Positions 17,482 to 25,608 of a stretch of DNA of 64,000 nucleotides are shown in pieces (position 1 is the first letter of the stretch; each line of letters opens with the position of its first letter). The DNA comes from Olsenella sp. An188. GTDB lineage: Bacteria; Actinomycetota; Coriobacteriia; Coriobacteriales; Atopobiaceae. Location of the stretch: assembly GCF_002160255.1 (NCBI RefSeq), contig NZ_NFKF01000007.1, positions 62,001-126,000 on the forward strand. The letters run 5' to 3'. The translations under genes were made by a program, and so were the position numbers. Below the pieces are notes generated by a model. It saw nothing but the letters and a program-made list of their open reading frames with translations. It had not been told where the DNA came from and did no database searches.

Positions 17482-18765
17482 ATGAAGCAGACCCGCCCGT
17501 ATCCGCGCGCAGTCGTCACGCGCAAGGCCGCCCGCGCGCTCGCCTCCGGGCACCCCTGGGTCTTCGAGGGCGAGGTCCTGCGCCTGGAGCCGTCGCCCGA
17601 GGACGGGCGCGCCGCCGCAAACGGCGACGTGGTGGACGTCTTCGAGGAGAACGGCACCTGGCAGGGCGCCGGCCTCCTCTCCGAGCAGAGCAAGATTCGC
17701 GTGCGCATCGTCACCCGCAACGCCAACGACCGCGTTGACGAGGCGTTCTGGCGCCGTCGCGCGCAGTGGGCCTGGCAGCACCGGCGCGCCACGATGGGCG
17801 CCCGCGCCCTCCCGGGCTGCCCGCCAGACACCAACGCCTGCCGCGTGGTCTTCTCCGAGGCCGACGGCTTCCCAGGGCTCGTCGTCGACCGCTACGAGAA
17901 CGTGTTGGTCACGCAAGTCGGGACCGTGGGCATGGACCGGCTGCGCCCGGTCGTCTACCGCGCGGTCCTGGACGCCCTGGCCGCGGACGGCGAGAAGATC
18001 GACGCGGTCTTCGAGCGCAACGACTCCCCCGCCCGCGCCAAGGAGGGGCTGCCGCTCGCCAAGGGCTGGTGGGACGGCCTGCCCGCGCCGGACTCCCCGC
18101 GCGTGCTCGTGCGCGAGAACGGCCTCTCCTTCGACCTCGACGTCGAGAACAGCCAGAAGACCGGCTTCTTCCTCGACCAGAAGTACAACCGCCGCGCCGT
18201 GCGCGAGCTCGCGGCCGGGCGGCGCGTGCTCGACTGCTTCTGCCACGTGGGCCCCTTCGGACTCAACGCGGCGGCGGGAGGCGCCGAGCTCGTGCGCTGC
18301 GTGGACGTGAGCCAGACCGCCATCGACCTCGCCGGCGAGAACGCCCGCCTGAACGGCCTCGACGACCGCATGGCCTTCACCTGCGCAAACGTCCTCGACT
18401 ACCTGCCCGAGCTCGCGCGCGACCGCGCGCGCCTGCGCGAGGAGGGCGGCCCGTTCGACCTCGTTGTCCTGGACCCGCCGGCCTTCACCAAGAGCCGCGG
18501 GACGGTCTCCCACGCCGCGCGCGGCTACCGCGAGATCAACTACGAGGCCCTGCGCCTGCTGCCGCGCGGCGGCTACCTCGCCACGTGCAGCTGCTCCCAC
18601 TTCATGACGCGCGACCTTCTCGCCAAGGCGGTCGCCGAGGCCGCGCACCAGGCCAACGTGCAGCTCAAGCAGGTCGAGGAGCGCCAGCAGGCCCCGGACC
18701 ACCCCATCCTGTGGGGCTTCCCCGAGAGCCACTACCTGGACTTTTTCATCTTCCAGGTGGTGTAG
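17482..18765 (+). CDS. RlmI-like class I rRNA (cytosine-C5) methyltransferase
   Basis: 427 residues. It has an N-terminal PUA-like RNA-binding domain (about 1-85, RAVVTRKAARALASGHPWVF), a linker, and a SAM-dependent Rossmann methyltransferase domain. The methyltransferase motifs are LDCFCHVGPFG and VVLDPPAFTKSR, followed by a CSCSHF segment with cysteines typical of the RlmI/RlmK group that makes m5C in 23S rRNA. The start follows AGGAGGAGAG. The position after a DEAD-box helicase gene suggests a shared ribosome-maturation unit. Confidence 0.9.
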   Translation: MKQTRPYPRAVVTRKAARALASGHPWVFEGEVLRLEPSPEDGRAAANGDVVDVFEENGTWQGAGLLSEQSKIRVRIVTRNANDRVDEAFWRRRAQWAWQHRRATMGARALPGCPPDTNACRVVFSEADGFPGLVVDRYENVLVTQVGTVGMDRLRPVVYRAVLDALAADGEKIDAVFERNDSPARAKEGLPLAKGWWDGLPAPDSPRVLVRENGLSFDLDVENSQKTGFFLDQKYNRRAVRELAAGRRVLDCFCHVGPFGLNAAAGGAELVRCVDVSQTAIDLAGENARLNGLDDRMAFTCANVLDYLPELARDRARLREEGGPFDLVVLDPPAFTKSRGTVSHAARGYREINYEALRLLPRGGYLATCSCSHFMTRDLLAKAVAEAAHQANVQLKQVEERQQAPDHPILWGFPESHYLDFFIFQVV

Positions 18766-18856
18766 CCCCCGGCCACGAGCGCTCCCCCGCTCCCCGACGC
18801 CCGCTCAAGTGCTAAATTAGCTGCTTGATTGTCTGGCACGACCCACGGGAGTCACT

Positions 18857-20416
18857 ATGCTCGAGCTCTTTGGTATGTTCGTCTTCGCCCTGCTTCCCAT
18901 CATCTGGCTGGTCATCGCGCTCTGCGGCCTGCACATGGAGGCCTACGTCGCCAGCCTCGGCGCGCTCGTCGTCGCCGCCGCGTGCGCGGCGCTCGGCTGG
19001 CAGATGTCGCCCGTCAACATGGCGACCGCGGCGCTCGAGGGCTTTGCCATGGCCCTCTGGCCCATCGTCATCGTCATCATCGCCGCCGTGTTCACCTACA
19101 ACCTCACCGTCCACACCGGGGCCATGGAGACGATCAAGCGCATGCTCTGCTCCGTCTCCGCCGACCGCCGCGTCCTCACGCTGCTCATCGGCTGGTGCTT
19201 CGGCGGCTTCCTCGAGGGCATGGCCGGCTTCGGCACCGCCGTCGCCATCCCCGCGAGCATGCTCATGGCGCTCGGGATCAGCCCCGTGACCTCGATCCTC
19301 GCCTGCCTCATCGCCAACGGCGTCCCCACGATGTTCGGCTCCATCGGCATCCCCACCACCACGCTCGCCTCCATCACCGGCATCGACGTGGTGCAGCTCT
19401 CCACCGTCCAGGCCCTCCAGGTCTTCCCGTTCGTGGTCGCCTGCCCGATCCTCATGGTCGCCCTCGTCGGCCACGGCCGCAAGGCGCTCAAGGGCACGCT
19501 GCCCATCGCGCTCGTCTCCGGCGTCTCCTTCGCCGTCAGCCTCGTCGCGGCCGCCCACTTCATCGGCGGCGACCTCCCCGACGTGGTGGCCTCCGTCGTC
19601 TCGCTCGTGCTCACCTTCGCCTACGCGCTGCACATGCACAAGAACGGCGCCGAGGTCCCGGAGGAGTACCGCCTCGACGTCGCCGAGGGTGACGACGCCC
19701 CGGCCGAGTCCGTGGCCGACAAGATCCGCGCGTGGTCCCCGTTCGCCCTCATCTTCGTGGTTCTTCTCGCCACCAGCAAGCTCGTGCCCTTCATCAACGG
19801 GCCGCTCTCGGCGATCAAGAGCACGGTCAACATCTACGCCGGCGACCCCACGGCCACGCTGACCTTCTCGTGGATCAACACCCCCGGCGTCCTGATCTTT
19901 GCCTGCGGCATCGTCGGCGGCCTCATCCAGCACTGCCCGCCGCGCGAGATGCTCGGCGTGCTCGGCGCCACCTGCAAGCAGATGAGCAAGACCGTCGTGA
20001 CCATGCTCGGCGTCCTGGCGTGCGCCAAGATCATGGGCTACTCCGGGATGATCGCGAGCATCGCCGCGTTCTTCGTGGCGGCCCTCGGCAGCCTCTACCC
20101 GCTCGTCGCCCCGCTGCTCGGCGCGCTCGGCACCTTCGTCACCGGCTCGGGCACCTCGAGCGAGGTGCTCTTTGGCAACGTCCAGCTCCAGGCGGCCCAG
20201 TCCATCGGCGTCAACGAGACCTGGCTCGTGGCGGCCAACTCGCTCGGCGTGAGCGCGGGCAAGATGCTCAGCCCGCAGAACATCGCCATCGGCTGCGCCG
20301 CGTGCGGTCTGGTCGGCAAGGACGGCGAGATCCTCGGCAAGATCGCCAAGTACGCGTTTGCGTTCGCCGCGGCCATGGCGGTCCTCGTGTTCGTGGGGTC
20401 GCTCGTCCTGGCGTAG
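18857..20416 (+). CDS. lctP: L-lactate permease
   Basis: 519 residues with about 12-13 membrane helices and the LctP/LldP family blocks EGMAGFGTAVAIPA and TGSGTSSEVLFGN. The family moves lactate (or glycolate) with protons across the cytoplasmic membrane. A soluble insert (about 255-290) is acidic. The start has GGGAG six bases upstream. The gene seems monocistronic and converges with tadA (5-bp gap), with no obvious terminator between them. Confidence 0.95.
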   Translation: MLELFGMFVFALLPIIWLVIALCGLHMEAYVASLGALVVAAACAALGWQMSPVNMATAALEGFAMALWPIVIVIIAAVFTYNLTVHTGAMETIKRMLCSVSADRRVLTLLIGWCFGGFLEGMAGFGTAVAIPASMLMALGISPVTSILACLIANGVPTMFGSIGIPTTTLASITGIDVVQLSTVQALQVFPFVVACPILMVALVGHGRKALKGTLPIALVSGVSFAVSLVAAAHFIGGDLPDVVASVVSLVLTFAYALHMHKNGAEVPEEYRLDVAEGDDAPAESVADKIRAWSPFALIFVVLLATSKLVPFINGPLSAIKSTVNIYAGDPTATLTFSWINTPGVLIFACGIVGGLIQHCPPREMLGVLGATCKQMSKTVVTMLGVLACAKIMGYSGMIASIAAFFVAALGSLYPLVAPLLGALGTFVTGSGTSSEVLFGNVQLQAAQSIGVNETWLVAANSLGVSAGKMLSPQNIAIGCAACGLVGKDGEILGKIAKYAFAFAAAMAVLVFVGSLVLA

Positions 20417-20421
20417 CGGCG

Positions 20422-20913
20422 TCAGGACGTCTGGCGAGAAGAACGGCGCGCCGCGCGGCGCTCCCTGAAGAAGCCGCGCAGCAGCTCGGCAGACTCGTCC
20501 GCGAGCACGCCGGGCGTCACCTCGAAGGCGTGGTTGAGCCTCGGGTCGTGGCTCACGTCGAAGAGCGTGCCGAGCGCGCCGCCCTTGGGGTCGGCCGCAC
20601 CGTAGACGCAGCGGTCCACCCGCGCGTTCACCATGAGCCCGGCGCACATGAGGCACGGCTCGAGCGTCACGTAGACCGTGCAGCCCGTGAGCCTCCAGCG
20701 CCCCAGCTCGCGCGCCGCGGCGACCATCGCCGAGAACTCGGCGTGCGCCGAGGGGTCCGCGTCGGTCTCCCGGCTGTTGTGGGCGCGGGCCACGACCTCG
20801 CCGTCGCAGACGACCACCGCGCCGATGGGCACCTCGCCCTCGGCGCCGGCCGTCGCAGCCTCCTCGAGCGCCAGGCGCATGTATGCCTCGTCGTTCTTCT
20901 CGGCCCCGCTCAT
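20422..20913 (-). CDS. tadA: tRNA-specific adenosine deaminase
   Basis: 163 residues. The zinc deaminase signature is H57-A-E59 and P-C87-L-M-C90, with the TadA-type NSRE (46-49) segment. The enzyme converts A34 to inosine in tRNA-Arg(ACG). It ends in a short Arg/Ser-rich tail. The start has GGGAGG upstream. It lies next to tRNA-Ser. Confidence 0.95.
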   Translation of the reverse strand: MSGAEKNDEAYMRLALEEAATAGAEGEVPIGAVVVCDGEVVARAHNSRETDADPSAHAEFSAMVAAARELGRWRLTGCTVYVTLEPCLMCAGLMVNARVDRCVYGAADPKGGALGTLFDVSHDPRLNHAFEVTPGVLADESAELLRGFFRERRAARRSSRQTS

Positions 20914-20955
20914 TTGACCTCCCGGGTCTCCGTGGTCCCCACATGGGGTAGGATA

Positions 20956-22500
20956 CTAGTGCCTGCGCACGCGGAGGAGTGGCAGAGCGGTTGATTGCAG
21001 CGGTCTTGAAAACCGTCGAGCGGGTAACCCCCGTTCCGAGGGTTCGAATCCCTCCTCCTCCGCCAGTCGCGACTTACACGAACCCCCATCCGGCGCGTCC
21101 GGGCGGGGGTTCGTGCTATCTCCGCCATCATCTCCCCTGCCGCCGTCGATTATGAACTCGACATGGAACCGCTCGCCCTCGCGGTCGAGCACCACGCGCC
21201 GCACGAACAGCGCGATGACCTCAAGCGGGTCCCTCTTGCCGACCACCTCGTGGACCCAGAACTCAACGTGGTCGCGGTCGAACACAGGCGTGCCCTTCTC
21301 AAGCTCCGCAAGCTCGTCGGCGACCGCCTCGCGCTCCGCCACCAGCTCGTCCAGCTTCGCGGCAACCGCGTCTGTCGCGCCCGTCTTCGCGGCGAGATCC
21401 ACCATGCGCGCCTGCTCGCGCTCGTTGTCCGCGAGACGCTTGCGCAGCGCGTCCATGGCGTCGAGGTCGTCGGACAGCGCGGCCTCCTGCTCCTCCAGCA
21501 CGAGATCGGCGATGATGCCCGCCACGTGATCGGATTCGAGGAACGCGCGCACCTCCTCGGCGACCGCGCGCTCCAACTTCTCCTGCGGCACGATGTGTCC
21601 CGTGGCGGGGCATCGGTAGTACGTGTACTTCCGGCCGCTCTTGCCGTGCCCGCTGCTGCTCTGGTAGCGGTTTCCGTCCACGTCGAACAGCTTTCCGGAA
21701 AGCAGGTACTCCACGGTGCCCCTCCTCTTCCTCGTACGCAGCGCAAGCCTGCGCTGCACGCGGTCGAACAGCTCGCGGTCCACGATGGCGGGCACGCCGT
21801 CCTCGACCCGCGTGCCGCCGTACTCGTAGACGCCCGCGTACTTCTCGTTGCGCAGCATCTTCGAGATCGCGCGCATGTCGAACGGCTTGCCCGTGAGCGT
21901 GCGCCACGGCCTCAAGGCATCCATTATCTCGGGGAAGCCGCTGCCGGCGTCGTACATCTCGAACATGGTGCGCACCACGCGCGCCTGCTCCTCGTTGACG
22001 TGGTAGAAGCCATCGCCGCCGAGGTCGAGGCCGTATACCCCCACGCCATTGTGCTTGCACTTGAGGGCGTTGCCGTGCAGCCCGCGCTTCACATTCTCCG
22101 CTAGGTTCGCGGAGTAGTACTCCGCCATGCCCTCAAGAACGGCCTCCAACAGGATGCCGTCCGGACCGTCCTCTATGCGCTCCGTAGCCGAGACCACGCG
22201 CACGCCGTTGCGCTTGAGCTTCGTCTTGTAGATCGCGCTGTCGTACCTGTTGCGGGCGAAGCGGTCGGTCTTGTAGACGTAGACCTTCTCGAACCACCCG
22301 CGCGCGCTGTCCGCAACCATCTCCGCGAACGCGGCGCGGTGATTCGTCGTGGTGCCGGAGGTAGCCCTGTCGGCGTACACGCGCACGATGCGATCGCCGT
22401 TGCGGCGCGCCTCCTCAGTGCAGACGCGAACCTGGTCCTCTATTGACTCCTCGCGCTGCCCGGACGAGGAGTATCGCGCGTAAATCACCGCGCTTGCCAT
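20956..22500 (-). CDS. Large serine integrase
   Basis: 514 residues. The N-terminal resolvase domain has the catalytic serine in IYARYSSSGQREESIEDQ and the YKTDRFARNRYD block. A recombinase domain and zinc-ribbon region follow (with RKYTYYRCPATGH), then a coiled coil (about 345-420). It catalyses site-specific phage integration. Its reading frame runs on past the hairpin and antisense through the whole tRNA-Ser gene to a stop at 20956. About the last 60 residues therefore come from sequence around and beyond attL and are probably not part of the phage's own protein. The start has GGGAGGTGG upstream. Confidence 0.92.
   Translation of the reverse strand: MASAVIYARYSSSGQREESIEDQVRVCTEEARRNGDRIVRVYADRATSGTTTNHRAAFAEMVADSARGWFEKVYVYKTDRFARNRYDSAIYKTKLKRNGVRVVSATERIEDGPDGILLEAVLEGMAEYYSANLAENVKRGLHGNALKCKHNGVGVYGLDLGGDGFYHVNEEQARVVRTMFEMYDAGSGFPEIMDALRPWRTLTGKPFDMRAISKMLRNEKYAGVYEYGGTRVEDGVPAIVDRELFDRVQRRLALRTRKRRGTVEYLLSGKLFDVDGNRYQSSSGHGKSGRKYTYYRCPATGHIVPQEKLERAVAEEVRAFLESDHVAGIIADLVLEEQEAALSDDLDAMDALRKRLADNEREQARMVDLAAKTGATDAVAAKLDELVAEREAVADELAELEKGTPVFDRDHVEFWVHEVVGKRDPLEVIALFVRRVVLDREGERFHVEFIIDGGRGDDGGDSTNPRPDAPDGGSCKSRLAEEEGFEPSERGLPARRFSRPLQSTALPLLRVRRH
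20973..21065 (+). tRNA. tRNA-Ser(UGA)
   Basis: The acceptor stem GGAGGAG (20973-20979) pairs with CTCCTCC (21055-21061). The anticodon loop is CTTGAAA (anticodon UGA). A long class II variable arm follows, then a T-arm with loop TTCGAAT, discriminator G and encoded CCA. Prophage sequence starts within about 60 bp of its 3' end. Confidence 0.95.
21077..21115. terminator. Strong hairpin downstream of tRNA-Ser
   Basis: CACGAACCCCC (21077-21087) pairs perfectly with GGGGGTTCGTG (21105-21115). It is placed to end tRNA-Ser transcription. It also lies inside the 3' end of the opposing integrase ORF, so it could serve both directions. No long T-run follows. Confidence 0.65.
21109..21122. other. Candidate left attachment junction (low confidence)
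   Basis: GTTCGTGCTATCTC here matches GTTCGCGCTAACTC at 57558-57571 at 12 of 14 positions, in the same orientation, and both sit where the prophage ends are expected. Serine-integrase att sites share only a tiny exact core with imperfect flanks, so the similarity is suggestive only. Confidence 0.25.
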
Positions 22501-22586
22501 ATAATGTTCCCACCTCCCGCTCGTCGGGTTGGTACTTTTCAGGAGCCTCGCGCAGGGTTGCCGCCCTTATGCGCGGGGCTTTCTCT

Positions 22587-23303
22587 CTAACTTCCGAATA
22601 TATGCCGCACGCTTTTCTCCAACTGCTCCAATCCGATGTCGTTGGAGTCGGGCTTCGGGTTCTTGTATAGAGAGGTCCAGACTCCCTCGCTCTTCGGTGC
22701 CGCGCGCTTCACCTCTACGATTCTGTGCTCGTCTCCGAACCGACGGATGATGACGCCCTGGCCGAAGTGGGCATGCCACCCGTAGATGTCGGCCATGTTT
22801 ATACTGCCGTCCGACAGGTAGTGCAGATGCACAATGAGACTGTCCCCGTGTTCCAGATGTGGGAAACCTTCGATGCCGGACGGCCTCTCGATCACCTCGT
22901 CGTGGGACATGTGGGCCACGACCACGTTCTTCGGCACCTTGCCGGTCTTCGTTGGCGAAGAGAACACGATGTTCGGCTCCGACTTGCGCAGGTCGCAGTG
23001 GTACGCCTGCATAGGCGGACAAACTGAACCGATAAGCGCGATAGCGTCGGATATGACGCGTTCGGGGGTGAACGACTCGATGTTTACCCCTGCCTCGGAG
23101 AGGAACAGGCGATTCTCCGCCTGCTGCTGATCCTGCTTCTGCTTGCGCTCGCGTTCAAGGCGCTCCCACTCCTCCTGCTCACGCCTGAACTCCTCGCTGT
23201 CCGTGTCTATCTCGTTGCCATCGGCATCGCGATAAATCACCTTGATGGATACCTTCGGTTCCTGCGTCTTCGGCTTCTTCTTGAAAAAATCGAGTAGTCC
23301 CAT
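22587..23303 (-). CDS. Phage lysogeny-region protein of unknown function
   Basis: 238 residues. It starts MGLLDFFKKKPK with a Lys-rich N-terminus, then a charged coiled-coil stretch (about 30-75, rich in E, R, K and Q), then a globular domain I do not recognise (SHDEVIERPSGIEGFPH...). ATG 23303 lies immediately after the repressor stop codon and shares its GGAG ribosome-binding site region, so both are translated from one message in lysogens. It is therefore a candidate for a lysogenic-conversion or superinfection function; that is inference. Confidence 0.7.
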   Translation of the reverse strand: MGLLDFFKKKPKTQEPKVSIKVIYRDADGNEIDTDSEEFRREQEEWERLERERKQKQDQQQAENRLFLSEAGVNIESFTPERVISDAIALIGSVCPPMQAYHCDLRKSEPNIVFSSPTKTGKVPKNVVVAHMSHDEVIERPSGIEGFPHLEHGDSLIVHLHYLSDGSINMADIYGWHAHFGQGVIIRRFGDEHRIVEVKRAAPKSEGVWTSLYKNPKPDSNDIGLEQLEKSVRHIFGS

Positions 23304-23305
23304 GG

Positions 23306-23980
23306 CTACTCCATCTCCTCGGGTGCCTGCCACCAGACCACGGTGCCGATCACGCGCACCGGGCCGTCTTCCATGCTGAACACGAGGTCTTCCTGCTCCT
23401 CGTGGCTGTCCGCCGTAAGCATGAGTGTGCTGCTGCCGCGATACCACCTGCGCATGACCGCCTGGTACGCCTCGGTTTCGACCACTGCGATGGAGCCGTT
23501 GGAAGGCTCGCGGTCGGGGTCGACGAGCACGTGCGCGCCCTCTGGTATCACGCGGTCCATGCAGTTGCCCTCGACCACGAGCGCGAAGGCGCGCGGGTGG
23601 CGCGAGCACACGGATGCGGGCACCTCGACGCGGTGCTCCGCCTCCTCCTCGTCCGTGAGCGCGCCCGCATGGACGCGGCCCAGGGTGAGCAGCGGCACGG
23701 TCGCCTCGCCCGAGGAATAGACGGGAATGGCACCAGCGGGAAGGGAAACACTATCGAACCGACCGTGTTCCTTCGCCGCGAGCCCATATCTGTCGGACAG
23801 GAGGTCGTCCTCAGAAATGTTGAAGTACTCGCAGATGTTGCTAATCGCATCATGCCGAGGCCGCGCACCCTTGCGCCACCCAGTAACAGAACCGGGCGTA
23901 ACGCCAGCAATACGCGCAAGCGCCTCTTGTGTCAGGTCATGTTTGACGAGCAGCGCATCTATATTTTCCGGTAGTCCCAT
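23306..23980 (-). CDS. LexA/CI-like prophage repressor
   Basis: 224 residues. Residues 8-60 form an XRE helix-turn-helix and 95-220 an S24 (LexA-type) domain. A cleavage-site-like A105-G106 is present. The usual catalytic Ser is replaced by Cys (G138-N-C140-M), and the position normally holding Lys is Arg (AVMR177RW). It should hold the early promoter off in the lysogen; whether it self-cleaves is open. It is divergent from the small HTH gene, with TTTAG-N5-CTAAA-type sites between them and after the HTH gene. Confidence 0.88.
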   Translation of the reverse strand: MGLPENIDALLVKHDLTQEALARIAGVTPGSVTGWRKGARPRHDAISNICEYFNISEDDLLSDRYGLAAKEHGRFDSVSLPAGAIPVYSSGEATVPLLTLGRVHAGALTDEEEAEHRVEVPASVCSRHPRAFALVVEGNCMDRVIPEGAHVLVDPDREPSNGSIAVVETEAYQAVMRRWYRGSSTLMLTADSHEEQEDLVFSMEDGPVRVIGTVVWWQAPEEME

Positions 23981-24034
23981 AACTGCTCCTATCTGCTGCT
24001 GACTTTAATAATACCGAATCAAATCCACTTTTTC

Positions 24035-24061
24035 CTAAATCAGTTATTGAGTTTTGCTAAA
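24035..24061. promoter_or_regulatory. Repressor operator candidates in the divergent early region
   Basis: TTGAG-TTTTG-CTAAA lies at 24047-24061 and a half-site CTAAAT at 24035-24040. A symmetric relative, TTTAG-TTTTT-CTAAA, occurs at 24323-24337 just after the small HTH gene. These flank the early regulator gene as expected for CI/Cro-type operators. Confidence 0.5.
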
Positions 24062-24100
24062 TGTTCCGCTATTATCGAAATCGCCGAAGGAGGTGATTCG

Positions 24101-24322
24101 ATGGCAGAGGATAACCTGTTCGCTGCAGCCCGAACCGGGTCTGGCCTGACCCAGGCAAAGGCTGCATCTATCTGCGGTATCTCTGTTGACGCATACCGCA
24201 CACGAGAGAAGCGCCCCGGAGAGTTCCGCGTTAAAGAACTCAAGCTCCTTGCCGAAGGCATGGGCGAGAACTCGCGGAAGATTCTGGCGGATGCCGTTCT
24301 CTCTCTTTTTTTGCCCAGTTGA
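24101..24322 (+). CDS. Small HTH protein (Cro-like)
   Basis: 73 residues. A helix-turn-helix lies at about 12-35 (LTQAKAASICGISVDAYRTRE). ATG 24101 follows a near-perfect AAGGAGGTGAT ribosome-binding site; an upstream in-frame ATG at 24047 has none. It is the first gene of the early operon, divergent from the repressor, so a Cro or early-activator role is likely. Confidence 0.8.
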   Translation: MAEDNLFAAARTGSGLTQAKAASICGISVDAYRTREKRPGEFRVKELKLLAEGMGENSRKILADAVLSLFLPS

Positions 24323-24337
24323 TTTAGTTTTTCTAAA
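24323..24337. promoter_or_regulatory. Operator candidate TTTAG-N5-CTAAA
   Basis: A perfect 5-bp inverted repeat with a TTTTT centre begins directly after the stop of the small HTH gene and lies 19 bp before the next start. It matches the site at 24047-24061. Confidence 0.5.
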
Positions 24338-24355
24338 TGTCGAAAGGAGCCACAG

Positions 24356-24568
24356 ATGGCAAGCAAGACCAAGGACCTGCGTTCGGCGACGGAGGACATC
24401 GAGCGCGTGAAGAAGCTCGCGTACAAGCAGTTCGGCTTCCGCGAGTACCTGGTCAACCCGATCGAGATGGACGAGACCGACCCCTCGCGCCACTGCCTCT
24501 TCGAGGTCATGGGTGTCACCTACAAGGTGGAGGACGGCTCCATCTCCGTCGAGCCCGCCGAGGACTAG
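24356..24568 (+). CDS. Small phage early protein
   Basis: 70 residues, no recognised domain. It is Lys/Asp/Glu rich and soluble. ATG 24356 follows AAAGGAG. Confidence 0.6.
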   Translation: MASKTKDLRSATEDIERVKKLAYKQFGFREYLVNPIEMDETDPSRHCLFEVMGVTYKVEDGSISVEPAED

Positions 24569-24753
24569 TGACCCCGGCGCAGCGCGCCATGTGCCGCGCG
24601 ATCCGCACGGCCATGGCCGAGTTCTACAAGTGCCCCGAGAACGAGAGGAAGTTTCTGGAATGGAAGTCATCAAGGAAAAGAGGGGACGCGTCCGGGTCGG
24701 CAAACGCGAGACGCGCCCCGTCACGGTTCACTACAGAACCATCCCCATGTTAA
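24568..24753 (+). CDS. Small phage protein, GTG start overlapping the previous stop
   Basis: 61 residues from GTG 24568 (TAGTG overlap). The first half (AMCRAIRTAMAEFYKCPENER) looks like a real helical protein. The tail overlaps the next gene by 94 bp and looks like shadow sequence. Coding status is uncertain. Confidence 0.35.
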   Translation: MTPAQRAMCRAIRTAMAEFYKCPENERKFLEWKSSRKRGDASGSANARRAPSRFTTEPSPC

Positions 24754-24857
24754 CAGACGATCAGCGCGAGAACCTGCAGGGGTGTCTCGGCCTCCTGCTC
24801 ATCACCGCCTGTATCGTCATCACCGGCCTCATCGAGGGATCGACATGGCCGGCGTAG
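24660..24857 (+). CDS. Small single-helix membrane protein
   Basis: 65 residues with a basic N-terminus and one membrane helix (about 40-58, CLGLLLITACIVITGLI). ATG 24660 has GAGAGGAAG upstream. Confidence 0.5.
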   Translation: MEVIKEKRGRVRVGKRETRPVTVHYRTIPMLTDDQRENLQGCLGLLLITACIVITGLIEGSTWPA

Positions 24858-25246
24858 AGCGCGCCCGCCAGATGGTCGCGAAGGCGTGCCACTGGGTGCG
24901 CCTGCATCCCGAGAAATGGCGCAAGCTCAAGGACTTCTGCGGCTACCTCATGGAGGAGGGCGACCTGATCCAGCGCGGCAACGTCTACGAGCTGGCGCGC
25001 CGCTACGGCATGGACGTGAGGCTCGCGAGCGAGTTCAGGCGCGACCACAACCTGTGGAGCGTGCTCACGCGCTACATGGTCATGGAGCGGCCGATGCTGC
25101 TCTCTGCCATCAGCTTCCGCGAGACGCCCATCGACCGGGTGCCGCTCGTGGAGTTCTGGCGCGACATCGTGGGCGAGGACGAGTTCGTGGCCGGCTCGCT
25201 GGAAGAGGCGCGCCGCATCTACGACATCCAGCGGGGCGCAGAATGA
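24845..25246 (+). CDS. Phage protein of unknown function
   Basis: 133 residues, soluble, with HTH-like spacing around residues 38-66 (NVYELARRYGMDVRLASEFRRD). I do not recognise the family. It ends in an ATGA overlap with rusA. Confidence 0.65.
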   Translation: MAGVERARQMVAKACHWVRLHPEKWRKLKDFCGYLMEEGDLIQRGNVYELARRYGMDVRLASEFRRDHNLWSVLTRYMVMERPMLLSAISFRETPIDRVPLVEFWRDIVGEDEFVAGSLEEARRIYDIQRGAE

Positions 25247-25608
25247 GGGCGCTCATGGTCATACCGGGCAGGATGCCCGGCCTCAACGACTACGTACGGG
25301 CGGAACGCGCCAACCGCTTCGCCGCGTCGAAGATGAAGAAGGAGCAGACCGAGCGGGCGGGCATCGCCGCGGTGGAGCAACGCATGCCCAGGTTCAGCGG
25401 GCGCGTGGAGATCGTCTTCACGTGGGTCGAGGAGAACCGCCGCCGGGACATGGACAACGTGGCGTTCGCCAAGAAGTTCATCCTCGACGGCCTCGTGCGC
25501 GCCGGCGTCATCCACGACGACACGCCCCAGTACATCGCGGGGCTCGCCGACCGCTTCGCCTACGACAGGCAGCGGCCCCGCATCGAGGTGGAGGTGCGAG
25601 GGGCGTGA
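25243..25608 (+). CDS. RusA-type Holliday-junction resolvase
   Basis: 121 residues. It has the RusA signature with acidic residues in RRRDMDNVAFAKKFILDGL and VIHDDTPQYI. The family cleaves four-way junctions during phage recombination and replication. Start and stop overlap both neighbours (ATGA and GTGA). Confidence 0.88.
   Translation: MRALMVIPGRMPGLNDYVRAERANRFAASKMKKEQTERAGIAAVEQRMPRFSGRVEIVFTWVEENRRRDMDNVAFAKKFILDGLVRAGVIHDDTPQYIAGLADRFAYDRQRPRIEVEVRGA

Noticed and set aside
18812-20944. A 710-residue minus-strand frame
   Set aside because: It is antisense to lctP, with the D/G/H/E repetitive composition of frame shadows in high-GC DNA.
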